A stretch of DNA of 64,000 bases, taken from Rhodococcus_G sp042879035 (GTDB lineage Bacteria > Actinomycetota > Actinomycetes > Mycobacteriales > Mycobacteriaceae). The stretch is from assembly GCF_042879035.1 (NCBI RefSeq), contig NZ_JBIAOU010000004.1, positions 1 to 64,000 on the forward strand, in the 5' to 3' direction. A program made the position numbers and the translations under genes. Below are positions 61,234-64,000 of this stretch, piece after piece (within the stretch, counting starts at the first letter, position 1; every line of letters starts with the position of its first letter). Under the pieces are notes generated by a model, which worked only from the letters and a program-made list of their open reading frames with translations, was not told where the DNA came from and made no database searches.

Positions 61234-61403
61234 CGCCGATCCCTCATGTCTCGGATGGGTAAATTCGTTCCGAGTTGCCGTCGGTCTTGGTTTAATTGGA
61301 ATGCACGGAGACATAAAGGATTTCAAGGATGGCTAAGCTCTAGTCGAGGGTAAACGAGCCACGCGTTCCGGTCTGCTCGCACACCCGCGCAGGGGCTGCG
61401 GGA
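61234..61403 (+). promoter_or_regulatory. AT-rich promoter and leader upstream of the SEDS-PBP operon
   Basis: TTCCGA (61268-61273) and TTTAAT (61291-61296) are 17 bases apart and form a plausible promoter. Downstream, AAAGGA (61315-61320) precedes a five-codon mini-ORF ATG GCT AAG CTC TAG at 61329-61343. The lower GC contrasts with the surroundings. The leader is about 100 bases. Confidence 0.45.
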
Positions 61404-62600
61404 GTGCCGGGGTGCCCGATGATCGAAGCAGTGCCAGAGCTGTCACCGAGGAACGGATTGCCGAGCAGCGCGCCGGTGCTGCCGCCGCCCGAACCGTCCG
61501 AACGAGTCGACGAGCCCGCCGGTGGCGGTGAGGTCGACCTCCACACGTTGCTCTCCATGGCGCTGCTGACGCCGGCGCAGGCAGCGTTGCTCATCGACGA
61601 CGTGACCCGCCAGCTCGCTGTGGGGCGGGGGCGGTTCATCGGTGATCGTTCGGTGACGGTGTCCCGCGACGGGCAGCTCACCATCGCCGGTGCCGGTGAC
61701 ACCGGAACCGAGCGGGACGTGACCTCGGAGGCGGCGCGGGTGCTGCGGGCGATCGCCGCCGCGTGCCACGACCGGTCGTGTGCCGAGCGGGTGGACGAAT
61801 CGATCTCCGAAGCAGCGGATCTGGCCGACCTGTCACGTCGCGTGTCCGGTGCGGTCGCGGTCGACCTCGACCCGTCCACCGTGGACCGGACCCGCCACCA
61901 GATCGCCACGCTCGTCGCTGCGACCCGCCGATCCCTCTCCGACGGTGCTCCGACGGGTGAGGCGGCCGGAGCGTCCCTGGCCCCGGCCGGCTGGCTTCCC
62001 TCGGTCGAGAATCCGTGGCATCGCCGGAAGTGGCGGCTGTCGAAACGGCAGTTCGCCGTCGCGGTCACCGTCATCGGCCTGATCGTCGGCGCGGTGTGGG
62101 CGGCACCCGGAGCGTGGACGCAGCTGCGGCTGGGGTGGAACACCCTCCTCGCGCCCGAGAGCCAGCCGGCGCAGGATCAGATCAGCCCGGTCTCGCCGCC
62201 GGAGACGCCCGCACCGGCTCCGGGATCCCCGGCGGCTCCCGTGAACACGGGCCTGCCGGGAAGTGCCGGACCGGTCACCGACGTCACCGCCACCTTCGCC
62301 AACGGCAATTGCGCTGTGGGACAACAGTGTCTCCTGCGTGTCGACGTCCGAGTCGACCCCCGGGCCAACGTCTCGGCGGTGACCTGGAAGCTGACCGTCT
62401 ACGACCGCTGCACGGGCGCGGTCCTCCCCGGCGCCGACGTCACGATGCCCGTGCCCAGTGGCGAGCAGGAGGTGTACGGCATCGGCAGCGTCGCGGTGCC
62501 CGCCGACACCGCCGTCGCCATTGCCGCGCTCACCAGCGTCCCGGCCGCCGCCGCATCGGATCCGGTGTACGTGCCCGCCGAGAACTCGACCTGCCCGTGA
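61404..62600 (+). CDS. single-pass membrane protein with a possible degenerate kinase lobe
   Basis: Residues about 45-150 (LLTPAQAALLIDDV, then GRFIGDRSVTVSRDGQLTIAGAG, then SEAARVLRAIAAACHD) resemble the C-lobe remnant of actinobacterial Ser/Thr kinase-like proteins, where the DGQLTIAGAG piece takes the place of the DFG region; catalytic residues are absent. One transmembrane helix lies near residues 213-233, followed by a Pro-rich linker and an extracellular domain with three Cys (NGNCAVGQQCLLRVDVRV, YDRCTGAVL) and a final Cys. GTG 61404 or ATG 61419 may start it. Its stop overlaps the start of the SEDS-PBP gene. Confidence 0.7.
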   Translation: MPGCPMIEAVPELSPRNGLPSSAPVLPPPEPSERVDEPAGGGEVDLHTLLSMALLTPAQAALLIDDVTRQLAVGRGRFIGDRSVTVSRDGQLTIAGAGDTGTERDVTSEAARVLRAIAAACHDRSCAERVDESISEAADLADLSRRVSGAVAVDLDPSTVDRTRHQIATLVAATRRSLSDGAPTGEAAGASLAPAGWLPSVENPWHRRKWRLSKRQFAVAVTVIGLIVGAVWAAPGAWTQLRLGWNTLLAPESQPAQDQISPVSPPETPAPAPGSPAAPVNTGLPGSAGPVTDVTATFANGNCAVGQQCLLRVDVRVDPRANVSAVTWKLTVYDRCTGAVLPGADVTMPVPSGEQEVYGIGSVAVPADTAVAIAALTSVPAAAASDPVYVPAENSTCP

Positions 62601-64000
62601 GCGGCTCCGTGCAGGCCGGCAAGCGCGAATCCGATCCCTGGCTCGTCGCGGCGGCGATCGTCCTGGTCGGGCTCGGCCTGCTCAACCTGCTGTCGACGGG
62701 AATGACGTCCTACGCGATGCGGCATGCCGCCTTCGCGGTGGTCGGGCTCGGCGCGATGTGGGTGACCTCCCGGATCCGGGTGGACCGCTATCGCCGATTC
62801 GCGTGGATCCTGTACGCCGCGACCGTGCTGCTGCTCGTGGCGGTACCGCTGGTCGGTGTCGCGACCAAGGGGGCGCAGCGGTGGCTCGACTTCGGCGTGT
62901 TCACCGTGCAGCCGTCCGAACTGGCGAAACTGGCCCTGATCATGGTGCCCGCCGCCATCCTCGCCGCGGGCTACACCCTCGGCCGATTCGCCGGGGTCCT
63001 GCTCGCGGCGAGCGTGCCGATCGGCCTCGTCGCCCTGCAACCGGACCTGTCGACCGCCGTCGTGCTCGTCGGGATCGTGATGCTCATGCTGATCCTCGCC
63101 CGGGTGCCGCTGCTGCCGCTGGCGCCGCTGTTCGCGCTCGGGGTCGCGTCGATACCGCTGGCCGTGCTGTTCCTACGCCCGTACCAGCTCGAGCGGATCC
63201 ACGTGTTCCTGTCCGACAGCGCCGACCCGCAGGGGTCGGGCTGGGCGGCGTGGCAGGCCGACATCGCGATCGGCAGCGGCGGACTGTGGGGCATGTGGCG
63301 GCAGCCGCAGTACGCCCTGCGGGCCGAGTACCTTCCGGAATCGGAGCACGATCTCGCCTTCGCGAGCCTCGTGTACGGGTGGGGACTGGTCGCCGGCCTG
63401 GCGGTGGTGATCGCCTCGTCGATCATCGTGTGGCGGGCCACGGTCGCGGCCCGGACGGCACGGACCCGGGAGGCCGCACTCGTCGCCGCGGGCATCGGCG
63501 GACTGTTCGGCATGCACGCCGTCGTCTCGATCGCGCAGAGCCTGTCGCTGCTGCCCCACACCGGCATGCCGATTCCGCTGTTCAGCTACGGCGGCACGGC
63601 CGCGATCATCGGGTTCGTCGAGATCGGCCTGGTCCTCGCGGTGCGCCGCGACGGCGTCGCGCGGCCGCTGTGGGCCACCGCGCCCCGTCGCCGCAGGCTG
63701 CCGCGCGGCGTCTCGGTCGGCGCGGTGGCCGTCACCGCGTCGCTCGTCGCGATGACCGGGGTCGCCTGGCACCTGCAGACCGATCGGGGTGCGGAGTTCC
63801 GGGAGGCGAGTGACGGCCAGTTGATGCGCTGCATCCGCCTGCCCGCCGAGCGCGGCCAGATCCTCGACCGGGCCGGCGTCCCGCTCGCGGTCAACGCCCC
63901 CGAATACACGGTGTCCGTCGTGGCCCGCATGTTCGACGACAACAACGCCGAGGTACGGGGCCGGCTCGCCGCACTGCTCGGGATCACCCCGGACCAACTC
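62597..64000 (+). CDS. fusion of SEDS (RodA/FtsW) polymerase and class B penicillin-binding protein, truncated by the window
   Basis: I translated this frame: 468 codons without a stop to the window end. Residues 1-350 form a complete SEDS protein with about ten helices: GAQRWLDFG, QPSELAKLA (from 105), the catalytic-type Asp252 in ESEHDLAFA, and FSYGGTA (from 329). After a basic linker, a further helix at about 375-395 leads into the class B PBP entry motif ERGQILDRAGVPLAVN (from 418), the N-terminal dimerisation domain. Separate RodA and PBP2 normally work as a pair; here they are one chain. GTG 62597 overlaps the upstream stop. The transpeptidase domain would lie beyond the window. Confidence 0.9.
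   Translation, partial: MSGSVQAGKRESDPWLVAAAIVLVGLGLLNLLSTGMTSYAMRHAAFAVVGLGAMWVTSRIRVDRYRRFAWILYAATVLLLVAVPLVGVATKGAQRWLDFGVFTVQPSELAKLALIMVPAAILAAGYTLGRFAGVLLAASVPIGLVALQPDLSTAVVLVGIVMLMLILARVPLLPLAPLFALGVASIPLAVLFLRPYQLERIHVFLSDSADPQGSGWAAWQADIAIGSGGLWGMWRQPQYALRAEYLPESEHDLAFASLVYGWGLVAGLAVVIASSIIVWRATVAARTARTREAALVAAGIGGLFGMHAVVSIAQSLSLLPHTGMPIPLFSYGGTAAIIGFVEIGLVLAVRRDGVARPLWATAPRRRRLPRGVSVGAVAVTASLVAMTGVAWHLQTDRGAEFREASDGQLMRCIRLPAERGQILDRAGVPLAVNAPEYTVSVVARMFDDNNAEVRGRLAALLGITPDQL

Overview
The window is high-GC DNA from a mycolate actinobacterium, most likely a Rhodococcus or a close relative. Support comes from the mycothiol gene mshB, the F420 gene fbiC, PimE and LpqW homologues, the many GTG starts and apparent leaderless promoters, and the gene order. 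From memory, the housekeeping genes follow the Mycobacterium tuberculosis block Rv1157c-Rv1213: secreted protein, pimE, pterin dehydratase, mutT2, typA, lpqW, mshB, fbiC, fdxC, dapC, rocA, proline dehydrogenase, fadD36, dapD, dapE, LOG protein, folP2, gpgS, DivIVA-domain protein, tag, DUF3117, glgA, glgC. The nar genes of M. tuberculosis are absent and several catabolic blocks are inserted. Two 10-base N runs (1345-1354 and 41325-41334), each inside long G and C homopolymer runs, are assembly gaps and not biology.

Layout: 1-4300 holds small and secreted proteins, including a lipoprotein and a protein with serine at every third residue. 4321-6425 holds pimE, a pterin dehydratase, mutT2 and a tiny Lys/Cys-rich protein. 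6556-9257 holds a flavin-linked oxidoreductase divergent from a LuxR regulator across a perfect palindrome. 9470-15642 runs typA, lpqW, mshB and glutamate decarboxylase. 15725-19351 holds small membrane proteins and a PH-domain/UdgB operon. 19422-24319 holds fbiC with a coupled unknown gene, ferredoxin and dapC. 24428-30942 holds the proline-to-glutamate pair, an acyl-CoA ligase and two MDR-type dehydrogenases. 31084-34212 is a tryptophan-kynurenine operon whose middle gene is an amidohydrolase instead of a standard formamidase. 34400-37619 is a two-component flavin monooxygenase operon ending in an eroded RibBA-like protein, beside a second LuxR regulator. 38590-40206 is an MFS pump with an NmtR-type metal sensor.

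40246-42582 is the divergent dapD/dapE pair. Between dapE and the conserved LOG-folP2-gpgS block sits an inserted catabolic island (42539-53271): quinate/shikimate-type dehydrogenase, MHS transporter, Old Yellow Enzyme-type and KstD-type flavoproteins, Gfo/Idh/MocA and aldo-keto reductases, a TIM-barrel lyase or isomerase, a LysR regulator and an SDR. Together they look like a route for a hydroaromatic or cyclitol compound. 53286-61233 returns to the conserved order and ends in the ADP-glucose genes glgA/glgM and glgC.

The right edge (61404-64000) carries the most unusual pair. A membrane-anchored protein with a possible degenerate kinase lobe is translationally coupled to a single polypeptide that fuses a complete SEDS (RodA/FtsW) polymerase to the start of a class B penicillin-binding protein. 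A second recurring oddity is a short tandem duplication anchored on the stop codon of four unrelated genes. No tRNA, rRNA, CRISPR array, insertion sequence or prophage was recognised.
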